From Ignavibacteria bacterium (lineage in GTDB: Bacteria > Bacteroidota > Ignavibacteria > Tepidaquicellales > OLB5), in contig JAUQWQ010000221.1 in the NCBI GenBank assembly GCA_030835085.1, positions 1-32,057 on the forward strand: DNA of 32,057 nt, written 5' to 3'. This document shows, one piece after another, positions 7,530 through 15,595 of this stretch (the stretch's first letter is position 1; every line of letters begins with the position of its first letter). Both the position numbers and the translations under genes were made by a program. Below the pieces are notes generated by a model. The model was not told the origin of the DNA. It did no database searches and was given only the letters and a program-made list of their open reading frames with translations.

Positions 7530-8828
7530 ATGAAAACAATAATCTTTCTTTATCTTTTATTATCACTTCCCGTAAATCATTTATTTTCTCAAAATGGGTG
7601 GGTCCAGGTCAATCCTGGTTTCGGACATTCCTATAACTCTGTCCACTTTTATGATTTGAATTACGGAATGGCATGCGGTAACGGTGGTGCTATTGTATAT
7701 ACTACAAATGGTGGAATAAACTGGTTCAACTCCACGACAGGAACAGTATATACACTTAATGATATCAGAATGTTTTCTTCATCTGTTGCAATTGCAGCGG
7801 GAGATAATCAGTTAATACTTCGCACTACAAACGGCGGAAACAACTGGACCATAGTTAACCAGGGCTCTCCCGTGAATAATAGTATAACTAATTTAAGTAT
7901 ATTCAACGATGGAAGCGCTGCAGCATTTTCCACTTTTTATCAGGCGCCATATGAGTATACATATATTTACAGGTCTTCTAATATGGGATTAACATGGCAA
8001 ATCTCCCAAACATTTGTTGCCAATAGATGGATCCATTTTTTGAATTTGAATACGGGCTGGGCATATGGTTCTACATCTACAGGACCTCCTTTAAATCAAT
8101 ACTACCTGGATGTAAACCAGACAACTAATGGCGGTCAAAATTGGTTTTTAATCAACAGAGGACCCGGGGTAAGTATTAATCCGGGGATGATTTATTTTTT
8201 TGATGCCTCTTTTGGTTTCAAGTATTCTCATATTGGCATTGTATATACTTCCCGGTCTCTTGACGGAGGTAACACCTGGATTTCAACCGGAATACCCAAT
8301 CTTTATAACCTGGTTAGAAGTTTCTATTTTATATCCTCTCTAAAGGGCTGGCTCTCAGGTGATAATTCTATCATTTATCATACCACGAATTCGGGAGTAA
8401 ATTGGATACAGCAGACTTCACCGGTAAGTGCAAATATGAATGAGATATATTTTATTAATGAAAATACTGGTTGGGTAGCAGCCGGTTCACAAGGTTTATT
8501 AAAAACTTCAAATGGTGGTGTTACTAATATAAATATAATCAACACTTCTGTACCTTCTCATTTTCAACTTTCTCAAAATTATCCAAATCCTTTCAATCCG
8601 GCAACTAAGATTAAGTTTGCAATACCAGCTGGATTTGAAGCAGTACAAACATTACTGTCAGTATATGATCTCCTCGGCCGGGAAGTCGCAGTATTGGTAA
8701 ATGAGAAGCTCAGGCCCGGAACTTATGAAGTTGACTGGGATGCATCTGTATATCAAAGCGGAGTGTATTTTTATACCATCACTTCGGCTTCATTTAAAGA
8801 TACCCGGAAAATGGTGTTGCTTAAATAG
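7530..8828 (+). CDS. Ycf48-like beta-propeller protein with T9SS sorting domain
   Basis: A 432-residue secreted protein with signal peptide MKTIIFLYLLLSLPVNHLFSQ. Blades are marked by 'TTNGGINWF', 'TTNGGNNWT', 'SSNMGLTWQ', 'TTNGGQNWF', 'LDGGNTWI' and 'TTNSGVNWI', each paired with 'F.N.NTGW..G'. The sorting tail starts near residue 340 (SQNYPNPFNPATKIKF) and ends ETRKMVLLK-like (DTRKMVLLK). It follows the SBBP cargo gene by 13 bases with no hairpin between, so both are likely on one mRNA. Tail DNA is far more similar to that neighbour than the passenger is. The stop is only 6 bases from the convergent stop of the next gene, and no terminator is obvious there. Confidence 0.85.
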   Translation: MKTIIFLYLLLSLPVNHLFSQNGWVQVNPGFGHSYNSVHFYDLNYGMACGNGGAIVYTTNGGINWFNSTTGTVYTLNDIRMFSSSVAIAAGDNQLILRTTNGGNNWTIVNQGSPVNNSITNLSIFNDGSAAAFSTFYQAPYEYTYIYRSSNMGLTWQISQTFVANRWIHFLNLNTGWAYGSTSTGPPLNQYYLDVNQTTNGGQNWFLINRGPGVSINPGMIYFFDASFGFKYSHIGIVYTSRSLDGGNTWISTGIPNLYNLVRSFYFISSLKGWLSGDNSIIYHTTNSGVNWIQQTSPVSANMNEIYFINENTGWVAAGSQGLLKTSNGGVTNINIINTSVPSHFQLSQNYPNPFNPATKIKFAIPAGFEAVQTLLSVYDLLGREVAVLVNEKLRPGTYEVDWDASVYQSGVYFYTITSASFKDTRKMVLLK

Positions 8829-8834
8829 CTTTAT

Positions 8835-9215
8835 TCAAAAAGTTGTCCTTTTATCCGGTTCTCCGCCAATGTTATTAATATCGTATGCAGTGCTGTCAAT
8901 TGCTTTGCGATTATCCATTTCATAGGTTTCCTTAAGTATTTCATCTTCATCTTTATGATCACCGCGTTCCGGTTTAGGTTTTGTTGTTTCATCATTTATT
9001 ACAGTATCTTTTTCTTCAGACTTTTCATCATTGGCTTTTGTTTCTACTTCCTTAAAATGATTTACTTTATGCTTTTCAAGTTTTCCCGGTTTTATCCTCG
9101 CGTGATATCTTTTTTCTTCGCTGATAAGCTTAACATCCTGTTTACTGATATCTGTTCTGTGTACTGATGGACGAGATATAATTGTTGCACGGTTTGTGTT
9201 ATGTGATTTTGACAT
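8835..9215 (-). CDS. Small charged hypothetical protein
   Basis: I do not recognise this 126-residue protein. It is hydrophilic and rich in Lys, Glu and Asp (for example ETKANDEKSEEKDTVINDET), has no membrane segment, signal peptide or cysteine, and is probably largely disordered. I chose the ATG at 9215-9213 because AAAGGGG lies 5 bases before it; an ATG seven codons upstream has no ribosome site. It is flanked by T9SS cargo genes on both sides but has no sorting tail. Coding status rests on the open frame with a good ribosome-binding site, so it is moderate. Confidence 0.55.
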   Translation of the reverse strand: MSKSHNTNRATIISRPSVHRTDISKQDVKLISEEKRYHARIKPGKLEKHKVNHFKEVETKANDEKSEEKDTVINDETTKPKPERGDHKDEDEILKETYEMDNRKAIDSTAYDINNIGGEPDKRTTF

Positions 9216-9220
9216 AGTTA

Positions 9221-9227
9221 CCCCTTT
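9221..9227 (-). promoter_or_regulatory. Ribosome-binding site that sets the start of the charged hypothetical gene
   Basis: On the minus strand AAAGGGG lies 5 bases before the ATG at 9215. It supports this start over the in-frame ATG at 9236. Confidence 0.55.
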
Positions 9228-9364
9228 TATATTCATTTAAGTTATAAATTTACAATTTGTATGCCAATTCTAATATTTAAAAATTCTCAAATTTTAGAAT
9301 ATTCGAAAAGTTATTTCATGGTAACCGTGTCACAATTGACAAATGCTCAGTAAGCCAAGACAAA

Positions 9365-9389
9365 TAAAATTATACTATATATAATTTTA
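9365..9389. repeat. AT-rich inverted repeat upstream of the PNGase F-like gene
   Basis: TAAAATTATA (9365-9374) and its exact complement (9380-9389) are separated by CTATA, 41 bases before the ATG at 9431. It could be an operator or part of a promoter region. In such AT-rich DNA a chance origin is quite possible. Confidence 0.25.
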
Positions 9390-9430
9390 TATAATTATAT
9401 TACAAAAACAGATACTTAATTCAGAATACA

Positions 9431-10750
9431 ATGAAAAAAATTACTATTGCTGCTGTTTTGCTTCTTGCTTTGAGGGTTGTTATATTGGCTGCGCCCGGTG
9501 ATACAACATGGGTAACTGGTTTTGACCAAAGCTATCACAACTGGGCGACTGTAAATTATAATTCTGTAACTTTCCCGGATACAACTCATCACTACGAGAA
9601 AATATTAATGAAGTATACAATAGGCTGTCCCGCTGCAGGTTGTGACCCGTGGGACAGGCTTGGCTGGATCAAATTATATACCGATACTGCAACCGGACAA
9701 GGGTATGAAATAGCACGGGTTGTAACTCCATACAATATTGTAGGAGGCGGGTATCCGGGCACTTGCACTTTCTGGATCGATGTTACCGATTATATGCCTC
9801 TGCTTCATGATACACAAATTCTTGGAAATTACATCGAAAGCTGGATTGGAGGAACCCGCGGATGGCTGACAACAGTTAAATTCGCTTTTATTGAAGGAGA
9901 AGCGTATTACAAACCGTTTAAAGTTATTAATCTCTGGCAGGATCATTATATAGTATATGGTGATACCGCTGACCCGCACGAAAATTATCTTCAGCCTATG
10001 AGAGTATTTATTGACCCGCAGACAGTGAAAGTAAAAAGCAGAATGATAGCAACCGGACACGGTCAGGGTAATTCGCACAATGCAGCGGAATTCAGCGTGA
10101 AATATCACCAGGTTGTTGTAAATTCAGATTCACTTACTCATAATTTATGGCGCTCAAATTGCGGCCTCAATCCCTGCAGCCCGCAGGGCGGCACATGGCA
10201 GTATGCCCGTGCCGGCTGGTGCCCTGGGGCAGATGTTATTCCATGGGACCTTGATGTAACTACCCTGGTAACAATAGGGGATAGTGCAACAATAGACTAT
10301 AATATAGAGCCTTATGTTAACTTGTGCCGGCCCACAAATCCGAATTGCGTGAATGGTGTAACATGTACTGACTGTAACTACAATTCTACGGGGCATACCG
10401 AGCCAAATTATAATTTTGAAGGTCAGCTGATATTATACAGGCTAAATCCGGCAATTGGTATAATCAATCAGGGTAACATTGCACCTTCATTATTCAGCCT
10501 CGAGCAGAACTATCCCAATCCTTTTAATCCTGTAACTAAAATAAAATTTGCTTTGCAGAAGTATTCCCATGTTACAATAAGGGTTTACGCAAGTGATGGC
10601 ACTGAAGTTGCAGTATTGCTAAATGAAGATATGAAAAACGGCGAATATGAGATTGATTTTGACGGAAAGAATCTTTCAAGTGGTGTATATTTTTACCAGA
10701 TGGAAGCAAAGGATTTTAAAGAAACAAAAAAAATGCTGATCTTAAAATGA
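9431..10750 (+). CDS. PNGase F-like peptide-N-glycosidase with T9SS sorting domain
   Basis: A 439-residue secreted protein with an N-terminal signal peptide (about residues 1-21). Residues about 22-345 match both halves of peptide-N4-(N-acetyl-beta-glucosaminyl)asparagine amidase F, which cuts N-glycans from Asn. Aligned to the Elizabethkingia enzyme from memory, the catalytic residues are kept: Asp75 in CDPWDR (Asp60), Glu136 in YIESWIGG (Glu118) and Glu220 in NAAEF (Glu206). Other shared segments are 'YEIARVVTPY', 'WIDVTDYMPLL', 'ATGHGQGN' and 'YARAGWCPG'. A T9SS tail follows from residue 357 (LEQNYPNPFNPVTKIKF to ETKKMLILK). The classical enzyme has no such long tail, so this one is likely surface-anchored or exported by T9SS. 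Substrate is unproven. Confidence 0.85.
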   Translation: MKKITIAAVLLLALRVVILAAPGDTTWVTGFDQSYHNWATVNYNSVTFPDTTHHYEKILMKYTIGCPAAGCDPWDRLGWIKLYTDTATGQGYEIARVVTPYNIVGGGYPGTCTFWIDVTDYMPLLHDTQILGNYIESWIGGTRGWLTTVKFAFIEGEAYYKPFKVINLWQDHYIVYGDTADPHENYLQPMRVFIDPQTVKVKSRMIATGHGQGNSHNAAEFSVKYHQVVVNSDSLTHNLWRSNCGLNPCSPQGGTWQYARAGWCPGADVIPWDLDVTTLVTIGDSATIDYNIEPYVNLCRPTNPNCVNGVTCTDCNYNSTGHTEPNYNFEGQLILYRLNPAIGIINQGNIAPSLFSLEQNYPNPFNPVTKIKFALQKYSHVTIRVYASDGTEVAVLLNEDMKNGEYEIDFDGKNLSSGVYFYQMEAKDFKETKKMLILK

Positions 10751-10764
10751 CAAAGTCATTTTAA
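10742..10764 (+). terminator. Hairpin overlapping the stop of the PNGase F-like gene
   Basis: A perfect 10-bp stem (10742-10751 with 10755-10764) and AAA loop includes the TGA stop codon. There is no T-tract after it, so it is a weak terminator candidate or an mRNA end-stabilising structure. Confidence 0.35.
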
Positions 10765-10790
10765 ATGATACTCTCTTGGTATGACCAGGA

Positions 10791-11831
10791 TCATATCAGT
10801 GAAGCAGCTTTCGTTAATACCAGTTCAGGTGTCAATTCTTTCATGCATTTAAAATGCCCTTTGGGGCATTTTTCTTTGCCATAATGAGAACATGGGCGGC
10901 ATTTAAGGCTGTTATTTTCAAGAACAACAGCTTTTTCATTCTGCGGGTAGAAACCAAACTCTTTTACACTTGAACCTGCCATCATAATAACCGGGATATT
11001 AAAAGCTTCGGCAATGTGCATCGGTCCTGTATCACCGCAAATAACCGATGAACTTCTCTTAACAAGAGAAATCAGGTCCTCAATTTCAAGTTTGTCGCAA
11101 AGATCGTATACAATCTTACTGCCGGTAAGTGTTCTTATTAACTTAATGTTCGCACTATCTTTACCTCTGCCTGTCAAAAAGAAAACAGCATCATTATCCG
11201 GGTAATTATTAATTATATGCGCGTAATTTTCAGCAGGGTAAGTTTTTGTAAAATGTCCTGATACCGCAGGTATACATACAATTCTGTTAGCTTTTGTAAT
11301 ATTGAGTGAAACCAGCATGTTATCTATAGAACGTTCTGAAACAGGGTCTGTAAAGAGTTCAGGGAAAGTGATATTGAGAAGGTCATCACCTGATGCATAC
11401 CTGTTGATGGTTTCTTTATATCGTTCTGTTATGGGTTTTTCATTTTTAAGCAGATTGATCTTAAAGTTTACTAACAGGAATTTCTTAAATGAATGTTTAT
11501 TGAATACATGCACTTTTGCGTCCTGTATCGATCTTAAATATAAAGTTTTCAGGTTGTTCTGAAGGTCAATTATCAGATTATAATTGCTCATTTTAATCAA
11601 TTGCCTTAAGTCCTTTAAAGCGCTGTAGGTAAGCTCACTTTTTGCTTTTATAACTTTATGTATTTTCGGATTGGATTTGATAAGGTAAGTGAATTTTTCT
11701 TTTGTGCAGAAATCAATTCTTGCCAGCGGAAAAGTTTTGGTCATAAGCTCAATGAGAGGTGTGGTTAAAATTATATCACCCATTGATGAAAGCCTGATAA
11801 TAAGTATCCTGCGAACCTGTTCGTTATTCAT
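10791..11831 (-). CDS. Glycosyltransferase family 9 (heptosyltransferase-like)
   Basis: A 346-residue enzyme of the GT9/heptosyltransferase group, which builds lipopolysaccharide core by transfer from ADP-heptose or a related donor at the inner membrane face. Evidence: N-terminal 'ILIIRLSSMGDIILTTPL' (acceptor side), the C-terminal nucleotide-sugar motif 'VICGDTGPMHIAEAFNIPVI', and the terminal Cys cluster 'CRPCSHYGKEKC...CM' seen in many GT9 proteins. No membrane segment is present. It is the last gene of the operon with thpR, the zinc-ribbon gene and bshC, starting 14 bases after the bshC stop. The exact sugar is not predictable. Confidence 0.85.
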   Translation of the reverse strand: MNNEQVRRILIIRLSSMGDIILTTPLIELMTKTFPLARIDFCTKEKFTYLIKSNPKIHKVIKAKSELTYSALKDLRQLIKMSNYNLIIDLQNNLKTLYLRSIQDAKVHVFNKHSFKKFLLVNFKINLLKNEKPITERYKETINRYASGDDLLNITFPELFTDPVSERSIDNMLVSLNITKANRIVCIPAVSGHFTKTYPAENYAHIINNYPDNDAVFFLTGRGKDSANIKLIRTLTGSKIVYDLCDKLEIEDLISLVKRSSSVICGDTGPMHIAEAFNIPVIMMAGSSVKEFGFYPQNEKAVVLENNSLKCRPCSHYGKEKCPKGHFKCMKELTPELVLTKAASLI

Positions 11832-11845
11832 TTTAAGAGATAGGT

Positions 11846-13513
11846 TTATACTTCAATTACCTGGTGGTTAAAATTCCTTATATCAATTTCATGGAACAGC
11901 TTTTTTATGAAAGATTCATCATATTTGTTCAGGAAATAGATCACACTTATCACCCTTTCCTGAAGGTTGTGATTTGGATATATGTTGTTTGTAACTTTAT
12001 CTATCTGTGTAGTAGTGGTTTCGCTTTTTTTAGCCTGGGCGTTTATTAACTTACTTTTAAAAAGTTCTAAATTCTGTTTGGTTTTTTCTTTCATGTTATC
12101 GACCGTGTTCAAAAGAGTTTGGTCGACTTTCACTGTCATATTGCGCATATCATAAAACACCTTGTTCAGTTCATCAATATATTTAGCGATCTCATCTTCA
12201 ATTTTTACCTCTGAAAGCTTGTCAACAACTTTCGAAACCAGGAAGCTGTGATGAAATATATCTTCAAGCTTAACATCAAAGTTGTTCATGAACTTAGCTA
12301 TCTTACCTTCTATGATACTAACAGATACCCTGGGATAGATAACAGGCATAGTAATATCATAATGCTTATATGCCGGTTTAAACTGCGCGAAGTATGAAAT
12401 TTCACCGGGTCCGCCGATATAAGCTGCCGTTGGCAGCAGGTAATCCTGGCAAATGGGTCTGAGCAGTACATTCGGGCTGAATAATTCAGGGTTTTCCTGT
12501 AGCAGGTTAAGCAATTCATCATTTTCAAACCTGCGTTTGGAATTTTTAAGGGCGAATTTACCGCCATCCCTTGGTTCAATTAATAGGCGGTTATTGTTAT
12601 GCAGAAAGAACATATTTATGACCTTCGGCTTAACCTGCAGGTCGTAGTTCTTTTCAAGCTCGGCACTTTGTGTTATTATTGTTTCGCAAAGCTTAGGAGA
12701 GCTGGTAAGCTCTTTCTCAAATACAGGTACAAGCAATCTTTTAATTTCATGGTCAGATGGGTCAATAAATACCACTCCATATCCTTTAAAGATATCATTC
12801 ATCAGTCCTGCAAACGCGGTTTTATAATCATTTCCTTCCCGGTAATGTTTTGTAACCATGTTCATTATCTTATCCTTAAAATCAGTATCTATCAATGAGC
12901 TTCTAAGCTGTTCGTTGATGCTGTTAATTAGCTCCCCGAATACAATTGAGCCGACCGGAGGGGTGCTGCGTTTTGCGGCGTCATCATCACCGGAATTTGT
13001 ATCTTCAAAACCTACACGGACAAGCTCATTTTGCCTGTCGATCAAGTACGTATGATTTGCCTCGTCTATATCGTGATCTTCTGATTCCAGCCAGAATACA
13101 GGAACAAAATTAAATTGCGGAAATCGTTCTTTAAGATCTTTGGCAAGCTTTACAGCTGAAATCGTTTTTAATATTGTATAAAACGGACCTGTGTATAAAC
13201 TTACCTGCTGTCCCGTAACAACAGTGAAAGTATTATCACCGGAAAGATATTCAATATTTGCCGCAGTATGCTCATCTCCTCCATATGTTACATTTTGCCT
13301 TTTCAGAATATCAATAAGTACGTTCTTATCAAAATACCTGCTGGTATTGTAATTGTGAATTTTTTCATCAACAACTTTAAAGAAATCTTCATTTTCCCTG
13401 AACATCGCGTTGAAAAAAGGCTTCAGCTTTGCGTTTTCCTCTTCAGCTGAAGAAACATAATCAAGGAACAGGTTGTTGAAGTTTGGAAGTTTATTGAATT
13501 CTACTGAGTACAT
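11846..13513 (-). CDS. bshC: Bacillithiol biosynthesis cysteine-adding enzyme BshC
   Basis: A 555-residue protein, close to the family length of about 540. BshC joins cysteine to GlcN-malate in the last step of bacillithiol synthesis. Seen in sequence: 'FTVVTGQQVSLYTGPFY' (residues about 96-112), 'FVPVFWLESEDHDIDEANH' (136-154), 'VVFIDPSDHEIKRL', 'LLRPICQDYLLPTAAYIGGPGEI' and a coiled-coil-like segment near the C-terminus (about 460-515). The ATG start fits the family. It lies 3 bases after the zinc-ribbon gene. No bshA or bshB is in the window. The finding suggests that the organism uses bacillithiol as a low-molecular-weight thiol. Confidence 0.92.
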   Translation of the reverse strand: MYSVEFNKLPNFNNLFLDYVSSAEEENAKLKPFFNAMFRENEDFFKVVDEKIHNYNTSRYFDKNVLIDILKRQNVTYGGDEHTAANIEYLSGDNTFTVVTGQQVSLYTGPFYTILKTISAVKLAKDLKERFPQFNFVPVFWLESEDHDIDEANHTYLIDRQNELVRVGFEDTNSGDDDAAKRSTPPVGSIVFGELINSINEQLRSSLIDTDFKDKIMNMVTKHYREGNDYKTAFAGLMNDIFKGYGVVFIDPSDHEIKRLLVPVFEKELTSSPKLCETIITQSAELEKNYDLQVKPKVINMFFLHNNNRLLIEPRDGGKFALKNSKRRFENDELLNLLQENPELFSPNVLLRPICQDYLLPTAAYIGGPGEISYFAQFKPAYKHYDITMPVIYPRVSVSIIEGKIAKFMNNFDVKLEDIFHHSFLVSKVVDKLSEVKIEDEIAKYIDELNKVFYDMRNMTVKVDQTLLNTVDNMKEKTKQNLELFKSKLINAQAKKSETTTTQIDKVTNNIYPNHNLQERVISVIYFLNKYDESFIKKLFHEIDIRNFNHQVIEV

Positions 13514-13516
13514 TAT

Positions 13517-13846
13517 TTATTTTTTATCTTTCTTTGAACTTGTCTTCTTTTCAGGGGATTTTGTATCCTTAGACGAAGAGGATTCGCTTTTATTCTCTGA
13601 AGCTGTTGAATCTACTGTCTTAGTTACAGAAGTTTTCCCTGACTTACTGCCGCTTTGTGGTTTATTTTTATAATCTGTAAGGTAAAATCCGCTGCCTTTA
13701 AAGATCAGTCCGCCGCCCGTACCGATAAGTTTTTTGAGAGTATTCTTGCCGCATTTGGGGCATTTTATCAGTGGTTCGTCACTCATTTTCTGCAGCTCTT
13801 CGAGTGTGTGGCCGCAATTTGAACATTGGTATTCGTAAAATGGCAT
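13517..13846 (-). CDS. FmdB-family zinc ribbon protein
   Basis: A 109-residue protein with the N-terminal FmdB/CxxC_CxxC_SSSS zinc ribbon: MPFYEYQCSNCGHTLEE, with Cys8, Cys11, Cys29 and Cys32 as the likely Zn ligands, then 'LIGTGGGLIFKGSGFYLTDYKN'. Residues 70-109 are a Ser/Lys-rich disordered tail. FmdB was described as a possible regulator of formamidase, but the family is widespread and its role is unknown. It is packed between thpR (2 bases) and bshC (3 bases), so translation is likely coupled. Confidence 0.88.
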   Translation of the reverse strand: MPFYEYQCSNCGHTLEELQKMSDEPLIKCPKCGKNTLKKLIGTGGGLIFKGSGFYLTDYKNKPQSGSKSGKTSVTKTVDSTASENKSESSSSKDTKSPEKKTSSKKDKK

Positions 13847-13848
13847 AT

Positions 13849-14412
13849 TTATTTCCTGAAATTAAATATATTTATTAATTCATAAACTGAACCGGCAGCC
13901 GTAAGACTGCTTTGCATAAGACAAAATGAATCAAATTCTATAATAAATTTTTTAATTGCTGTGTTTTCCGGTTCATTAATTTTTATCCTTTTGTTTCTGT
14001 TAAATCTGCCTAATGTAATGTGAGGAATGAACTTTTTATCAGGCTTTACCCCGAAATTTAAGATTATCTTATCTATAAAACCAACCAGCAATTCTGTATT
14101 GTTCCCGAATTCATTCAGACCTGCGTAAATAACATTGGGATATTTGTTTGCCGGAAAAAAACCGATCTTATCTGTTTCAAAACTAATGGTTTCAAAATCA
14201 AATTTCAGTCTTTCAAGAGTGCCGGCAAGTGCCGGAATATTTTCCTCGTCTATATCACCTAAAAACCTCAGAGTGAGATGGAATTTATCAGTTTCTCCCC
14301 ACCTGATATTATGAACTGAATATTTTTCCTTTAAATTCTGTTGAATAATCCCTAATTCATTCAGAACATTTTCATCAGGATTTAGCGAAATAAAGAGCCT
14401 TTTTTTTGGCAA
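13849..14412 (-). CDS. thpR: RNA 2',3'-cyclic phosphodiesterase (ThpR/LigT, 2H family)
   Basis: A 187-residue 2H phosphoesterase that opens 2',3'-cyclic phosphates on RNA. Both HxTx motifs are seen: His45-Leu-Thr-Leu in 'FHLTLRFLGD' and His131-Ile-Thr-Leu in 'FIPHITLGRF'. The length matches the family (about 180). The start is TTG at 14412: a TAA codon lies directly before it, and 'PKKRLFISLNPDE' fits the usual 'RLFIAL' family start. It is the first gene of the operon leading to the zinc ribbon gene, bshC and the glycosyltransferase. Confidence 0.9.
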   Translation of the reverse strand: MPKKRLFISLNPDENVLNELGIIQQNLKEKYSVHNIRWGETDKFHLTLRFLGDIDEENIPALAGTLERLKFDFETISFETDKIGFFPANKYPNVIYAGLNEFGNNTELLVGFIDKIILNFGVKPDKKFIPHITLGRFNRNKRIKINEPENTAIKKFIIEFDSFCLMQSSLTAAGSVYELINIFNFRK

Positions 14413-14480
14413 TTATATAGTGATAATCATTAATTTACAAAATTATCAATTTATGTTCACATATTCAAAGATATAAAAAA

Positions 14481-14510
14481 TAAAAAGCCCCTGTATTTAA
14501 CAGGGGCTTA
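14481..14510 (-). terminator. Terminator of the choice-of-anchor J cargo gene
   Basis: Stem AAGCCCCTG (14485-14493) pairs with CAGGGGCTT (14501-14509) around a 7-base loop. On the minus strand it is followed by TTTTTA, and it lies 25 bases past the stop at 14534. On the plus strand A-runs follow, so it works in the minus direction. Confidence 0.8.
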
Positions 14511-14533
14511 AAAAAATCAAAAAATAAGACAGT

Positions 14534-15406
14534 TTATTTCACTAAACTCATCTTGTTTGTCTTTATCTGACCATTTGATTCAAGTCTGTAATAGTAAATA
14601 CCGCTTGAAAGGTTTGAAGCGTCAAAATCAACTGTATACTTACCTGTTTCCAGGTTATCGGATACAAGTGTTGATACTTCAGAGCCTGTTGCGTCATATA
14701 CCTTTAATGTTGTGAAACCTGATTTAGGAACATCAAACTTGATCTTTGTGACCGGGTTGAACGGATTAGGATAATTCTGGTATAGCTCAAATTGTGTTGG
14801 TGTTACATTCGGATCATGTGTAATGCCTGTTGGATCATTTCCGAATACAGCAATGCTGTCAAGAACCATTCCGTGACCATCAGTATCCTTGTGTACGAAA
14901 GAAAGGAAAATACTCTGACCTGCCCACGCTGTAAGCGGGAAACTGAACCTTCTCCAGATTATTTCGGGTGCTCCAACTGGTAAACAATGTACACAAATAC
15001 TTCCGGCATACTGTGTAAAACTTGCCTGATTGGAATCAGTTGTTGAAACTCTGACAAGTAATGAATCATACGGATACGGACCATCGCTGAACTGCTTTAC
15101 CAGCCAGAATACTACTGAATCACCTGCTGTAATACCGTTTATTCTTGAAGTGATAAGCCAGTCTTCACCTATTGGTGCCTGGTATTGTATAAATGCTACT
15201 GCCGTACCGTGCTTTGCAGGAAGTGTACCGAAAGATGCTGTAAGCGGGGCAGTAACTCTGTTCCATACTGTTGTGCCGGATACATTAATTGCTCTCCAAC
15301 CGGCTGGCGGAACTGATGTTTCAAAACTTTCAAACAGTTTGGTAACCTGAGAATAACTCGAAATGGTTATAAAAGCCATAAACAATAAAACAATAAGTTT
15401 TTTCAT
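14534..15406 (-). CDS. Choice-of-anchor J (cleaved adhesin-like) protein with T9SS sorting domain
   Basis: A 290-residue secreted protein. Residues 1-20 are a signal peptide (MKKLIVLLFMAFITISSYSQ). Residues about 24-190 form a jelly-roll of the choice-of-anchor J/cleaved adhesin type: 'LFESFETSVPPAGWRAINVSG', 'EDWLITSRI', 'GDSVVFWL', and 'HGMVLDSIAVFG' at the end. Residues about 200-290 are the sorting tail (YQNYPNPFNPVTKIKF, YDATGSEVSTL, SGIYYYRL, KTNKMSLVK). This tail has the shortest loop between the first two strands and can serve as the reference for the insert-bearing tails in the window. Related domains bind carbohydrate or proteins; the ligand here is unknown. Confidence 0.85.
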   Translation of the reverse strand: MKKLIVLLFMAFITISSYSQVTKLFESFETSVPPAGWRAINVSGTTVWNRVTAPLTASFGTLPAKHGTAVAFIQYQAPIGEDWLITSRINGITAGDSVVFWLVKQFSDGPYPYDSLLVRVSTTDSNQASFTQYAGSICVHCLPVGAPEIIWRRFSFPLTAWAGQSIFLSFVHKDTDGHGMVLDSIAVFGNDPTGITHDPNVTPTQFELYQNYPNPFNPVTKIKFDVPKSGFTTLKVYDATGSEVSTLVSDNLETGKYTVDFDASNLSSGIYYYRLESNGQIKTNKMSLVK

Positions 15407-15535
15407 ATCTCCTCTTTGATTATTTTAAAAACATAAGATAAATCACTAAATATCGATTTGAAAGCCAAAAAAAATGTAAAAAAGTAGTAATTTTTATTAA
15501 CTGTATTTAGGGTATTTTCTGACAACATAATTTTT

Positions 15536-15543
15536 TATATTTG
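15536..15543 (+). promoter_or_regulatory. Possible TAnnTTTG promoter element for the HPPD-homogentisate operon
   Basis: TATATTTG is a perfect match to the -7 element of Bacteroidota housekeeping promoters (TAnnTTTG) and lies 52 bases before the HPPD ATG. An upstream TTTG-type -33 box is not clear. Confidence 0.35.
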
Positions 15544-15595
15544 TCAACTTAAAAATTGCTCGTTTGAAGTAAAAATTTAAAATTATACTATAATA

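Noticed and set aside
9674-10396. Minus-strand open frames opposite the PNGase F-like gene
   Set aside because: The plus-strand protein keeps catalytic and structural motifs throughout, so these are antisense shadows.
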